DNA of 64,000 nucleotides from contig JAVBPT010000005.1 of the NCBI GenBank assembly GCA_031549455.1, positions 47,720-111,719 on the forward strand, read 5' to 3'. Positions 49,965 to 57,602 of the stretch are shown piece after piece (within the stretch, counting starts at the first letter, position 1; every line of letters begins with the position of its first letter). The translations under genes and the position numbers were made by a program. Under the pieces are notes generated by a model. It was not told where the DNA came from and did not search any database. It was given only the letters and a program-made list of their open reading frames with translations. Source of the DNA: JAVBPT01 sp031549455 (lineage in GTDB: Bacteria; Bacillota; Clostridia; Lachnospirales; JAKSVV01).

Positions 49965-50690
49965 CTATGAGATTTCATAAGAAATCAGACCAATGGCCAA
50001 GATGCTTGCAGTTTCTGCTCTTAGGATGGTTTTCCCCAGGCTGACGAACTGAATATTTTTGTCTTTGGCAAGTTGGATCTCCTCTTTACTAAAACCACCT
50101 TCAGGTCCAATAAAAATAGAAATTTCTTTTTGGTTCAGGCTCTTTAGCACCTCTTTTATAGAACATTCTTCTTCTCGCTCATAACAGAATAAAGAGAATC
50201 CATTCTGTGTGCTTTCGGGGATGGCATCATTAAAATGCTTTACATTTCCGATGGTGGGTCTAGTAAGCCTTTCGGATTGCGTTGAGGCCTCGTTTGCAAT
50301 CTTTTGCCAACGGAGGAGCTTACTTTCCTCTTTTTCATCCATCTTCACCACGGTGTTTTTGGTTACAATAGGCGTGATTTTGGATACGCCAAGCTCAGTG
50401 GCTTTTTGGATCACAAGATCCATTTTGTCTCCCTTTATAATTGCCTGATAAAGGTGGATGAAAGGTTGGCTATTCCCAGACGTTTCTTCTTTGATCTCTA
50501 GTATTTCAGCTAAAAAGCATCCCTTTTGGATATCGGAAATCCTGGCATCATACACCTTTTTACCATCTGAGAAGCAGATTGAGTCATTTGGTTTATATCG
50601 GAGCACGTTAATGATGTGATGAAAATCTTCACCACTTACGACGATTTTATCCTCTTTTCGTTCTGCTTCGGTTATAAAAAATCTGGGCAT
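49965..50690 (-). CDS. rsmE: 16S rRNA (uracil(1498)-N(3))-methyltransferase
   Basis: A 241-residue SPOUT methyltransferase. MPRFFITEAE opens the PUA-like N-terminal domain, which includes GEDFHHIINVLR. The C-terminal knotted domain has FIGPEGGFSKEEI and LGKTILRAETASI, the SAM-binding loops of RsmE. It methylates U1498 of 16S rRNA. The ATG at 50688-50690 is used because AAAAGGAG lies upstream; a longer frame would reach into the rpmA terminator. It usually follows prmA, but here it lies downstream of rpmA. Confidence 0.93.
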   Translation of the reverse strand: MPRFFITEAERKEDKIVVSGEDFHHIINVLRYKPNDSICFSDGKKVYDARISDIQKGCFLAEILEIKEETSGNSQPFIHLYQAIIKGDKMDLVIQKATELGVSKITPIVTKNTVVKMDEKEESKLLRWQKIANEASTQSERLTRPTIGNVKHFNDAIPESTQNGFSLFCYEREEECSIKEVLKSLNQKEISIFIGPEGGFSKEEIQLAKDKNIQFVSLGKTILRAETASILAIGLISYEIS

Positions 50691-50708
50691 AGCGTCTCCT
50701 TTTGATAA

Positions 50709-50730
50709 AAAAAAGAGGTTCCCCTCTTTT
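50709..50730 (-). terminator. Terminator or attenuator between rpmA and rsmE
   Basis: AAAAGAGG (50711-50718) pairs with CCTCTTTT (50723-50730), and on the minus strand eight T residues follow. It lies directly between the L27 stop and the rsmE ribosome binding site. Confidence 0.7.
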
Positions 50731-50733
50731 TGC

Positions 50734-51024
50734 TTATCCTTCAATCTTTTCTTCATAGATAGAAACTTTTGATTTGGATCGACCTTTTCTTTCAAACGTA
50801 ACGTATCCGTCTTTTAGTGCGAAAAGGGTATCATCGCATCCAATTCCTACGTTTTTACCAGGATGCATCTTGGTTCCTCTTTGTCTATATAAAATATTAC
50901 CAGCCAGAACGAACTGACCGTCTGCTCTTTTTGCGCCTAATCTTTTGGATGCGGATTCTCTACCATTTCTGGTGGAACCTTGCCCCATTTTATGTGCAAA
51001 AAACTGTAAATTCATTTTAAGCAT
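50734..51024 (-). CDS. rpmA: Ribosomal protein bL27 with cleavable N-terminal extension
   Basis: A 96-residue bL27. The leading MLKMNLQFFAHK is the Bacillota-type N-terminal extension, normally cut by Prp between the FF and the alanine to expose residues that reach the peptidyl transferase centre. The GQGSTRNGRESASKRLGAKR core is diagnostic. The cleavage motif fits the presence of prp immediately upstream. The gene order rplU-prp-rpmA is the conserved Bacillota order; obgE, which often follows, is missing here. Confidence 0.96.
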   Translation of the reverse strand: MLKMNLQFFAHKMGQGSTRNGRESASKRLGAKRADGQFVLAGNILYRQRGTKMHPGKNVGIGCDDTLFALKDGYVTFERKGRSKSKVSIYEEKIEG

Positions 51025-51360
51025 TTAGGTTTCCTCCTTTATTCGAATGTATTTTTCTCCATATTCTTCGAAAATCATCTTAAGCCCTAAGTAGAGTGAT
51101 TGAGAAAGCAGCTCAAGCTCTTTTGAAGAGTGTTCATTTTCTATTGTTTCCAGATGGATTTCCATGATTGCGTTCTTTTCATCAACCAGAATGGCCGTTT
51201 CATCATTGCAAAAACTCTTAATGGAGTTAATGGCATTGATGGTTAGGACGCTCACTGCTGCACAAACGATATCTTTTCCGTACTGGTCAAACTTTGCATG
51301 ATCTGTTACTTTAAAATAATATGGAATATCTTCTTTCAACTTAATCGATATGTTTATCAT
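51025..51360 (-). CDS. prp: Ribosomal-processing cysteine protease Prp
   Basis: A 111-residue protein of the YsxB/Prp family. The catalytic histidine lies in TDHAKFDQYGKD (about residue 20) and the cysteine in IVCAAVS (about residue 32), with TINAINS conserved. It removes the N-terminal extension of bL27. The ATG at 51358-51360 begins four bases after the rplU stop, and its stop directly abuts the rpmA start. A longer frame that begins inside rplU is rejected. Confidence 0.92.
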   Translation of the reverse strand: MINISIKLKEDIPYYFKVTDHAKFDQYGKDIVCAAVSVLTINAINSIKSFCNDETAILVDEKNAIMEIHLETIENEHSSKELELLSQSLYLGLKMIFEEYGEKYIRIKEET

Positions 51361-51364
51361 CTTT

Positions 51365-51679
51365 TTACTTCTTTGTAATTTTATCAATTTTAATCTTTGT
51401 AAATGGTTGTCTGTGTCCATTTTTTACTTTGGATGCTTTTTTGGACCTCATTTTAAATACAACAAGTTTTGGCCCTTTTCCGTTTTCAAGAACGGTTGCT
51501 TCCACTTTTACGTTTTCAAGATAGGGTTTTCCAACTTCTAGTTTGTTTTCATCTTTCATTGCAAGTACCTTATCAAGAATTACTTTTGAACCAACTTCTG
51601 CTTCCAGTCTTTCGATGTTTAGCTCATCATCTTGGCTCACTTTGTATTGTTTACCGCCTGTTTCTAATAATACGTACAT
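51365..51679 (-). CDS. rplU: Ribosomal protein bL21
   Basis: A 104-residue bL21. MYVLLETGGKQYKVSQDD is the family N-terminus and FKMRSKKASKVKNGHRQP the rRNA-binding C-terminal part. First gene of the rplU-prp-rpmA operon. An AAGGAGG ribosome binding site precedes it, and a leader of about 85 bases separates it from a strong promoter. Confidence 0.96.
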   Translation of the reverse strand: MYVLLETGGKQYKVSQDDELNIERLEAEVGSKVILDKVLAMKDENKLEVGKPYLENVKVEATVLENGKGPKLVVFKMRSKKASKVKNGHRQPFTKIKIDKITKK

Positions 51680-51765
51680 TGATTTTCCTCCTTACTTTTA
51701 GTCTCGCCAAATACGGTACACAGTCGTGTTTTATATAACCTCTTTGCGCGGTATGTCAAATAGAC
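51680..51765 (-). ncRNA. Probable L21 leader (ribosomal protein autoregulatory RNA)
   Basis: Transcription from the promoter at 51772-51800 would give an 85-base leader. It contains a CCGCGCAAAGAGG segment, an ACAC-GACT-GTGT hairpin and a GTACCGTATTTGGCGAGAC segment before the ribosome binding site. Position, length and the GTACCG element resemble the Bacillota L21 leader. This is pattern recognition without a covariance search. Confidence 0.45.
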
Positions 51766-51771
51766 CACTAA

Positions 51772-51800
51772 ACTATATCACAAATTTCTACCGGTGTCAA
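51772..51800 (-). promoter_or_regulatory. Strong promoter of the rplU operon
   Basis: On the minus strand perfect TTGACA (51795-51800) and TATAGT (51772-51777) are separated by exactly 17 bases. Confidence 0.75.
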
Positions 51801-51891
51801 TTGGAATAAGTAAAAAAAGAAAGACTGCTCCACGGATTTTTAGACGGTTAAGAGGAGTCAAGAAGCAGCTATCACCTAGTTTATTAATTTT

Positions 51892-51919
51892 AAAGCCATG
51901 CGTCAATAGTGCATGGCTT
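51892..51919 (-). terminator. Hairpin enclosing the stop codon of the beta-helix gene
   Basis: AAGCCATGC pairs with GCATGGCTT (51892-51919); the TGA at 51903-51905 lies in its loop. The T-run behind it is weak. Confidence 0.5.
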
Positions 51920-53033
51920 CTTTTGATTTTTGAACCATGTCATTAAGCCATTTATGAAGATCAAATTTTTCTTTCTCAGAAAAACCTTTGACCCATTCGT
52001 AATAGCCCATTTCTAACCTCCAGTTCAATGTCAACTCCTCACTCATTGCGTCTTCGTCAAGGCATTTCATGTCAACTGGAGGCTGATTCCACTCCGCAGA
52101 AAAATCGTTATACCTTTTAACTCGTTCATTTATGCAGCATTGAATAGTTTCGATTGCTCCAATTATAACGAGAGAAAGCTCTAAATTTTTTTGAAGATTA
52201 CTTCGCTTTAGTCTAATCTGTACATACCATTTTTTAAGAGCATACAGCTGTGAAATGAATTCAATATTCTTACTACGAACGCTCTCTAAACGTGCATTAT
52301 TCACTTTTGAAGGAGACCAACTTTTATCTATTTCACTATTTACTTCAGAATGTATGGTCGTTTCGGCAACAGGCTTTCTTATAACTTGACCAGCGATTGT
52401 GAGCGCACCAAAATCAACCGTGTTTGGACCAATCATTCCGGACAGTCCGCCAAGGAAGATTCGATCCTGATCGAGAAATACGCCCCTTGATACATTTCCA
52501 ACTAGCGACGGAGTAGCTTTGTCGCCATTTTGCCCCCAAGGTGTGTAGTTAAAATGAATAAAACCACTTCCAACCTCTGTATGCTCTGAGCGAGAACGTC
52601 CACCTGAAATTAATATGTCGCAAAAATTAATTAGTGATCCAAGTGTTACACCGTACATCAGTATAGATTGCTTTAGACCAACGGAATGAGCTGTGGATGA
52701 CTCCTCTTCAAGGAGCGTTCCTGCTCTGTAGTGAGAATTTGCCCCGGCTCTAGCTTTTGGCAGCAAGGTTGATTCAGAAAGAAAGCCACTTGCAACTTCA
52801 GAATACGATCCAATTATTGAATTTTGGATCGTGGCAGGACCCTCAGTTCCTATCTTTGCAAATGACCCCACAAGCGTTCTTGCGCCAGTCAAACGTACAC
52901 CAGGAAACAGAATGCTCCCCTCAAAAATTCTATTCATGTCTACATCTGGAGAAATGAAGGTTTGCCTCGGATCAATTACTATTACGCCTTTCTTCTCCAG
53001 CTTTTGAATTGTATCGTTCATATTTTCTTTCAT
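51903..53033 (-). CDS. Left-handed beta-helix (hexapeptide-type) protein, no nucleotidyltransferase domain
   Basis: A 376-residue protein. Residues 30-225 follow the hexapeptide pattern of left-handed beta helices (GSILFPGVRLTGARTLVGSF, ATIQNSIIGSYSEVASG, VGSGFIHFNYTPWGQNGDKA), as in the C-terminal half of GlmU-type sugar-nucleotide pyrophosphorylases. The N-terminal nucleotidyltransferase part of those enzymes is absent. The C-terminal 140 residues are helical. It could be an acyltransferase-like or sugar-binding protein; no substrate is assigned. AAAGGAATCC precedes the ATG. It lies at the edge of an accessory patch, directly after a degraded gene on the same strand. Confidence 0.65.
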   Translation of the reverse strand: MKENMNDTIQKLEKKGVIVIDPRQTFISPDVDMNRIFEGSILFPGVRLTGARTLVGSFAKIGTEGPATIQNSIIGSYSEVASGFLSESTLLPKARAGANSHYRAGTLLEEESSTAHSVGLKQSILMYGVTLGSLINFCDILISGGRSRSEHTEVGSGFIHFNYTPWGQNGDKATPSLVGNVSRGVFLDQDRIFLGGLSGMIGPNTVDFGALTIAGQVIRKPVAETTIHSEVNSEIDKSWSPSKVNNARLESVRSKNIEFISQLYALKKWYVQIRLKRSNLQKNLELSLVIIGAIETIQCCINERVKRYNDFSAEWNQPPVDMKCLDEDAMSEELTLNWRLEMGYYEWVKGFSEKEKFDLHKWLNDMVQKSKEAMHY

Positions 53034-53034
53034 A

Positions 53035-53350
53035 GGATTCCTTTCTCACTGCTCTAAATGAATTAACGTCTTCAGTGATAATTCTTTCTTTTTCGGCTGA
53101 ACCGGCTGATAATGGAGCGGGTAAAACAACGTTCTATTCTACGATATGCACGGTTTCATCTAACAATACATATGAGTCGATACCGCTGCCCGGACATTGA
53201 GAATATCGCTTTTTAGAAAAGCCCTCATGTGCTATTAACAATTCATAAAAAGAGTTAACTTTTGAGATTCATTGATATAGTTTTCTCTTAACATGGATTG
53301 GACAATTATAGAGGCCTAACAGGTATTTCTCTTGCGATCAAAGATATCAT
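53035..53350 (-). pseudogene. Degraded gene upstream of the beta-helix protein
   Basis: On the minus strand protein-like segments occur in successive frames. The clearest reads VNSFYELLIAHEGFSKKRYS, CPGSGIDSYVLLDETVHIVE, then TAG, and continues in the same frame with NVVLPAPLSAGSAEKERIIT. Upstream pieces (MISLIAREIPVRPL and LRENYINESQK) are shifted. At least one stop and two frameshifts break it, and a strong promoter still precedes it. The original family is not recognised. Confidence 0.45.
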
Positions 53351-53362
53351 AATTTACTGATA

Positions 53363-53391
53363 ATTTTAGCATACTAGGATGCAAATGTCAA
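53363..53391 (-). promoter_or_regulatory. Strong promoter ahead of the degraded gene and beta-helix gene
   Basis: On the minus strand TTGACA (53386-53391) and TAAAAT (53363-53368) are 17 bases apart. A transcript would cross about 320 bases of decayed coding sequence before the beta-helix gene. Confidence 0.6.
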
Positions 53392-53445
53392 AAATTTTAA
53401 CCTTTCAAGATAGAGACCATTCCAAGAATTTGTGTCCATTATATT

Positions 53446-53769
53446 GACAGAAGTCCAATAGCGATGGTAATATTTATTTAGACACAATAACAAGTGGAGT
53501 TGGATATATAGGGAAACATCCTAGAAAAGAAACGTTAGATTTAAAATTGATGAAGAAACATATAAAAGATTAGGGATTCCAGGTACTCTGAAACAATTTG
53601 TAGATCCTGACAAAATTTTTCTGATGTAGATTACGATTATAATTCTGATTCTAGGGGCAATATGAATGCACAATCTATTGAACGTGTAAGAGCTTTGTGG
53701 GATAAAGAAGAATGCAACCGGATACTTTTCGAAAATGCTAATGAGCATTATAATGTTGAAATGGAATAA
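53446..53769 (+). pseudogene. Decayed C-terminal gene fragment upstream of the S51 peptidase
   Basis: Three plus-strand segments join into one protein-like tail: NSDGNIYLDTITSGVGYIGK and HPRKETLDLKLMKKH, then YKRLGIPGTLKQFVDPDKIF, then NSDSRGNMNAQSIERVRALW and DKEECNRILFENANEHY to a TAA at 53767. Two frame changes and in-frame stops separate them. The closing segment is reminiscent of the C-terminus of metal-dependent amidohydrolases, but this is weak. Confidence 0.5.
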
Positions 53770-53795
53770 ATTTTAATTAAAAGGGGGATGACAAT

Positions 53796-54410
53796 ATGAA
53801 TATTTTATTATCTGGAGGTGGAAGCCCGGAGAAGGTAGTTGCAATTGATAAATTTTTTGCGGAGAAAGTCGTTAACAGAAAGGTTCTTTACGTTTCTTTA
53901 GCAATTGACAAGTATACAAATGAAGAATGTGAAAAATGGTTTTTTAGTATCTATTCAAAATATGGTATTAATGATTTTACTACTTGTACAGATTTAGCCT
54001 CTTGTAATCTAGACAACTATGGAGCTGTTTTTATAGGTGGTGGAAATCCTTTTAAATTACAAAAATTAGTAAATGAATCAGGTTTCAGAGGGAAATTACT
54101 TGATTTTGCTAATAATGATGGTTTTATATATGGTGTTTCGGCTGGGGCAATAATACTTGGTAATGACATAAAGGTAGTATCGTATTCAGAGGAAAATTAT
54201 GTTGATTTAAAAGAATTTGATGGTTTAAATTTAATTGATGACTATTCCATATGGTGTCATTACAAATCAGGAAGAGTTGAAGACGAAAAAGAATTTCTTG
54301 AACAAGCGACTGAAAAATTATTGCTTCTATATGAAGAAAGCGGAGTATATTATGATGGAAAAACGCTTATGCCAATAGGAACAAAGTATGAAGAAAAAAT
54401 AGGTAAATAA
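53796..54410 (+). CDS. Peptidase S51 (dipeptidase E-like) family protein
   Basis: A 204-residue protein of the S51 family. MNILLSGGGSPE opens the fold, FIGGGNPFKL is the substrate-side glycine loop and YGVSAGAIILG holds the nucleophilic serine (about residue 115) in the GxSAGA elbow. A histidine candidate is in IWCHYKSGR. Dipeptidase E cleaves Asp-X dipeptides; other members act on cyanophycin or nucleotides, so the exact substrate is open. AAGGGGG precedes the ATG. It is AT-rich compared with the housekeeping genes and sits directly behind a decayed gene, as expected for a transferred patch. Confidence 0.8.
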   Translation: MNILLSGGGSPEKVVAIDKFFAEKVVNRKVLYVSLAIDKYTNEECEKWFFSIYSKYGINDFTTCTDLASCNLDNYGAVFIGGGNPFKLQKLVNESGFRGKLLDFANNDGFIYGVSAGAIILGNDIKVVSYSEENYVDLKEFDGLNLIDDYSIWCHYKSGRVEDEKEFLEQATEKLLLLYEESGVYYDGKTLMPIGTKYEEKIGK

Positions 54411-54758
54411 ATGTAACTAGTAAATTAAGATGGACAAGTTCTGGCAAATAAAATTTTCTACTTATTAGAATCACATAAGGAAAGGCAATAAAAATCACAA
54501 TGTAAATAATTTTGTGTAAAGCCTGGTAATTTCTGACATTCCCGTAAAATCTAATTTTTCTTTTTCCATCAAGTAATCAATGTGATTTTTTGCTTTCATA
54601 TCATTCTCCAATATTTATTTTAAGTATTATTAATGTAATAATTTATTATAAATTTTATGTTTTTTATACCCGTAAATTCTTTATATTTCAAAGCAAGAAT
54701 TCGTTTTGGGCAGCATTTATCAAGTAAATACTTTTATTTGTTATACTTTTTGAGGAGT
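54411..54758. other. AT-rich intergenic region
   Basis: About 350 bases between the convergent S51 peptidase and APH-like genes. The only supported content is the 34-codon minus-strand ORF at 54495-54599; no terminator or RNA gene was recognised. Confidence 0.4.
54495..54599 (-). CDS. 34-residue ORF, possible truncated gene
   Basis: The ATG at 54597-54599 follows GGAG at good spacing. The product, MKAKNHIDYLMEKEKLDFTG followed by MSEITRLYTKLFTL, looks like the N-terminus of a larger helical protein cut short by a TGA. It may be a remnant of an eroded gene rather than a functional peptide. Confidence 0.3.
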   Translation of the reverse strand: MKAKNHIDYLMEKEKLDFTGMSEITRLYTKLFTL

Positions 54759-55586
54759 TCAAGATACATAATCATTTAGGAGTAAACGAATGTTTTCTAT
54801 TTTCTTATTCATCGCATCCAAACTCCAATTAATCACATGTTTAAAAAACCTAACTTGCCACACTAAGTTGATAAGTTTTATGTCATTGACATCTATTTTT
54901 CCTTTATAGTTTTTTATCATTGAATCGAAAATCACTGTGTCATATTTCATCATTGGAGCAAATTCAATCTCTGCTACATAATACTCCATATTACCAAAGT
55001 CTATCACACCTACTAAATTGTTTTCTTCATCTACAAGTAAGTTTTCTTCTTGTAAATCGCCATGTGTCATAACAAACTTACTTTTTTTCATAAGCTCGTC
55101 GTATTTAATAGCAACTTGTTGTAGCTTTTTACTCTCGTCTTTGCTTAAATATGGTTGAATTAGTAGAGAACTCCTTTTTAATTTTGAATTTGTTATTTCA
55201 ATTTCTTTGCTCTTATCTAACATAATGTCAGTATTTTGCATTTCAAAAATAAATGTAGCTAGGCTTTTTCCTATTGCTATCTTTTGTTCCATTGTACAGG
55301 TGTGTATTTGTTTCTTTAATTCAGTACCCTTTACATATGAAAATGAAAGCGCTCCTAACGGATAATCGTCACATGGTTGTATAAGATTGACACCATTTGG
55401 AATTTCTAAACTTTTAATTTTTCCTTCTAACATATCCAAGTTATTTTTCAGTTTTTCATAATTCTCAAAAGAATCCGAACGCTTCCCTACTAGTAAGACA
55501 AAATTTTCATTGTATAAGTATGCTTCACTCATCATACCTTCACCAATTCTTATTAATTCAAACCCATTGATCAATTTTTGTGTCAT
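54759..55586 (-). CDS. Aminoglycoside phosphotransferase-fold (APH) kinase
   Basis: A 275-residue protein with the APH/choline kinase fold. The catalytic loop is THGDLQEENLLV (about residues 193-204), and the metal-binding aspartate lies in GVIDFGNMEY. An N-terminal nucleotide-binding lobe (GFELIRIGEGMMSEAYLY) contains a candidate lysine in LLVGKRS. The family includes antibiotic kinases but also many enzymes phosphorylating sugars or other small molecules, so resistance should not be assumed. AAAAGGAG precedes the ATG region. The gene is AT-rich and isolated, in the accessory patch. Confidence 0.75.
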   Translation of the reverse strand: MTQKLINGFELIRIGEGMMSEAYLYNENFVLLVGKRSDSFENYEKLKNNLDMLEGKIKSLEIPNGVNLIQPCDDYPLGALSFSYVKGTELKKQIHTCTMEQKIAIGKSLATFIFEMQNTDIMLDKSKEIEITNSKLKRSSLLIQPYLSKDESKKLQQVAIKYDELMKKSKFVMTHGDLQEENLLVDEENNLVGVIDFGNMEYYVAEIEFAPMMKYDTVIFDSMIKNYKGKIDVNDIKLINLVWQVRFFKHVINWSLDAMNKKIENIRLLLNDYVS

Positions 55587-55648
55587 GATAAATTTGCTCC
55601 TTTTATATTATGCTACTTTGAGTACACTTTTCTTCTGCGAAGCTTGAG

Positions 55649-57142
55649 TTAATAATAATTAATCAAATTTTTGGTATAGTCTTTTTGTATACCCGTTCTT
55701 AGGTAGTCAACCATTCGGTTGATGATGGCTGCTCCCTCTGCTTTGGTGATGGCTGTTTTTGGTTTCAGATAGCCATTTTCTCCTCTTACGAGGTCTAAGT
55801 TATATAAAGCAACAATATTTTGCTTAGCCCATAGGTCGATGCTACTATCATCCACAAAAGGAGTTACAGGTGTTAGGGACCCTCCAAGTCTCTCAAGCCC
55901 CAAAGCTCTTACATAGATTGTAAAGGCTTCTTGTCTTGTAATAATCGCATCTGGTTTAAAGTAGCCCACACCGATTCCTTCCACGATGCCTTCTAAATAG
56001 GCTCTTGTGATATACCCATAGTTTGGATGTCCCGGTTCTACATCTTTAAATACCACGATCTTTTTGGATTCCTCATATGGCTCTAGGCCTAGTGCACGAA
56101 CCAAAATTCTAATAAACTGAGATCTTGATAAGGCTTGATTTGGGACATAGTACTTCGGATTCCCCTCTAAGATTTCCATTCCGTAGAGTTTTTTGATGTC
56201 TTCTTCTGCAAAGTTCCCATTCCAGATATCAATCCCTTTCGGAGCCACTAGTTGTTCCTGGCTGCTGAAGGTTGGAATGTCCACTGCACCCGTCATTTTT
56301 TGATCTTCAAACTGTGCAGGAAGGTTGGTGATCTCATAGGAGATGCCACCACTATTTCGGATCGTTTCGATATAGTTTCCTGAGAATCCAATCGCATTCA
56401 CTTTGTTTGTGTCATAATTCATAATCTTATTGACGTTGATGCTTGGTGTGAGTCTAACGGACATGGACCAACTCGATTTTCCGTCAATCATCTCCAGTTC
56501 TGAGTTGATGTCTTGCGTCTCGGTGACAGACCAGTTGGAACGATAACCGTATACACTTCCGTTCTGATTGATTACCACGCTTCTCTCAGCGCTTGTAAAG
56601 GTTCTCTTAATCGATAGATTGGTTTTGTAATAACTGATGCCCGGAGAATAGTATTCAATAATCGGGGCCTCAAAGTATGACTTTGAGGTGTCTAGCGTAT
56701 ACTTTTCACCGTTTACAGTAATGGTTTCTTTCCACTTATCTGCTTTCTGATCTTTTATAATCTGATTGTCTACTTTTCGATATCGTATGGTTAGTGTAAT
56801 ATCTCGATCAAGTTGTACGTCTGAATTCTTATTCGACTTTAGAGAGTAGGTTAGGGTGTAGGTTCCGGAGTCCTTGGTTGGGTCAAATAACCCACTTTGT
56901 TTAATGGTTAGAACACCCTCCGTGATCTTTACATACCCATCCAAAAACACAGGTTCTTTATAGACAAAACTTTTTTCATTCTTTTTTGATTTATCCGGTA
57001 CAAACATATCTACGGTTTTTTTGAGTTTGGTGCCTTCTGAAACACCACCGAAATAAAGCATGTCGCCTTGTTCGGCGAATGTATTATAAGACAGGAAGGT
57101 ACACGTTAAAACAAGAAAAAATGTCCAAATGATCTTCTTCAT
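55649..57142 (-). CDS. Exported SLH-domain surface protein
   Basis: A 497-residue protein. The ATG at 57142 has AAAGGTG upstream and starts a signal peptide (MKKIIWTFFLVLTCTFLSYN, cleavage near TFAEQ). About 290 residues of beta-rich sequence follow, with immunoglobulin-like DPTKDSGTYTLTYSLK. Three consecutive SLH domains close it (residues 325-485, for example QALSRSQFIRILVRALGLEP, PDAIITRQEAFTIYVRALGL and TAITKAEGAAIINRMVDYL). It is probably non-covalently bound to the secondary wall polymer, and is one of several SLH proteins in the window. Confidence 0.85.
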   Translation of the reverse strand: MKKIIWTFFLVLTCTFLSYNTFAEQGDMLYFGGVSEGTKLKKTVDMFVPDKSKKNEKSFVYKEPVFLDGYVKITEGVLTIKQSGLFDPTKDSGTYTLTYSLKSNKNSDVQLDRDITLTIRYRKVDNQIIKDQKADKWKETITVNGEKYTLDTSKSYFEAPIIEYYSPGISYYKTNLSIKRTFTSAERSVVINQNGSVYGYRSNWSVTETQDINSELEMIDGKSSWSMSVRLTPSINVNKIMNYDTNKVNAIGFSGNYIETIRNSGGISYEITNLPAQFEDQKMTGAVDIPTFSSQEQLVAPKGIDIWNGNFAEEDIKKLYGMEILEGNPKYYVPNQALSRSQFIRILVRALGLEPYEESKKIVVFKDVEPGHPNYGYITRAYLEGIVEGIGVGYFKPDAIITRQEAFTIYVRALGLERLGGSLTPVTPFVDDSSIDLWAKQNIVALYNLDLVRGENGYLKPKTAITKAEGAAIINRMVDYLRTGIQKDYTKNLINYY

Positions 57143-57232
57143 TTTGCTCACCTTTGCATTATATTCAATTCCTTATCTTTTATATCGGCACACTCAAAAA
57201 AACATTATAGATCAGGAGAGGGTGTAAATATT

Positions 57233-57263
57233 GGCAAAAAAAAGAATCCTTAAAAAAGGATTC
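57233..57263 (-). terminator. Terminator of the ferredoxin gene
   Basis: AAGGATTC pairs with GAATCCTT (57244-57263), and on the minus strand eight T residues follow. Confidence 0.75.
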
Positions 57264-57275
57264 TCATTTTATTTA

Positions 57276-57449
57276 CTATTCTTTTGGGTTAGGGGCTCCA
57301 ACAGGACACACGTCTGCACAAGCACCACAAGCAATACATCTAGATTCATCTATAACATATTTGTCGTCGCCTTCGGAAATACATTTTTGTGGGCATTCAC
57401 TTTCACACGCTCCACAAGAAATACAATCGTCTGAAATCTTGTACGCCAT
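57276..57449 (-). CDS. 2[4Fe-4S] clostridial-type ferredoxin
   Basis: A 57-residue ferredoxin starting at the ATG at 57447-57449, with AGGAGG upstream. Two cluster motifs are complete: Cys9, Cys12, Cys15 with CP at 19-20, and Cys38, Cys41, Cys44 with CP at 48-49. An extra cysteine (23) follows the first motif. It carries low-potential electrons for hydrogenase, pyruvate-ferredoxin oxidoreductase and related enzymes. It has its own perfect TTGACA promoter and a terminator. Confidence 0.95.
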   Translation of the reverse strand: MAYKISDDCISCGACESECPQKCISEGDDKYVIDESRCIACGACADVCPVGAPNPKE

Positions 57450-57488
57450 AATTACCTCCTATGATTAAATTATATTTGGCATGAGCCA

Positions 57489-57517
57489 AGTATAGTACAA
57501 AATATCAGATTTGTCAA
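57489..57517 (-). promoter_or_regulatory. Strong promoter of the ferredoxin gene
   Basis: On the minus strand TTGACA (57512-57517) and TATACT (57489-57494) are exactly 17 bases apart. Confidence 0.75.
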
Positions 57518-57550
57518 ATTCATCTTTTCGGAGATTTTTCCCTTTTGGGG

Positions 57551-57578
57551 TTGAAAAATTATTAGAAAATGATAAAAT
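57551..57578 (+). promoter_or_regulatory. Promoter of the DUF5711-like/cvpA/smc/ftsY run
   Basis: TTGAAA (57551-57556) and TAAAAT (57573-57578) with a 16-base spacer, about 25 bases before the first ATG. Confidence 0.5.
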
Positions 57579-57602
57579 AGCCATAAAAGGTGTGTGTAAA
57601 AC

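Noticed and set aside
54759..55586. Antibiotic resistance gene
   Set aside because: The fold is APH-like, but the family covers many non-antibiotic kinases and no specific resistance subfamily is recognisable.
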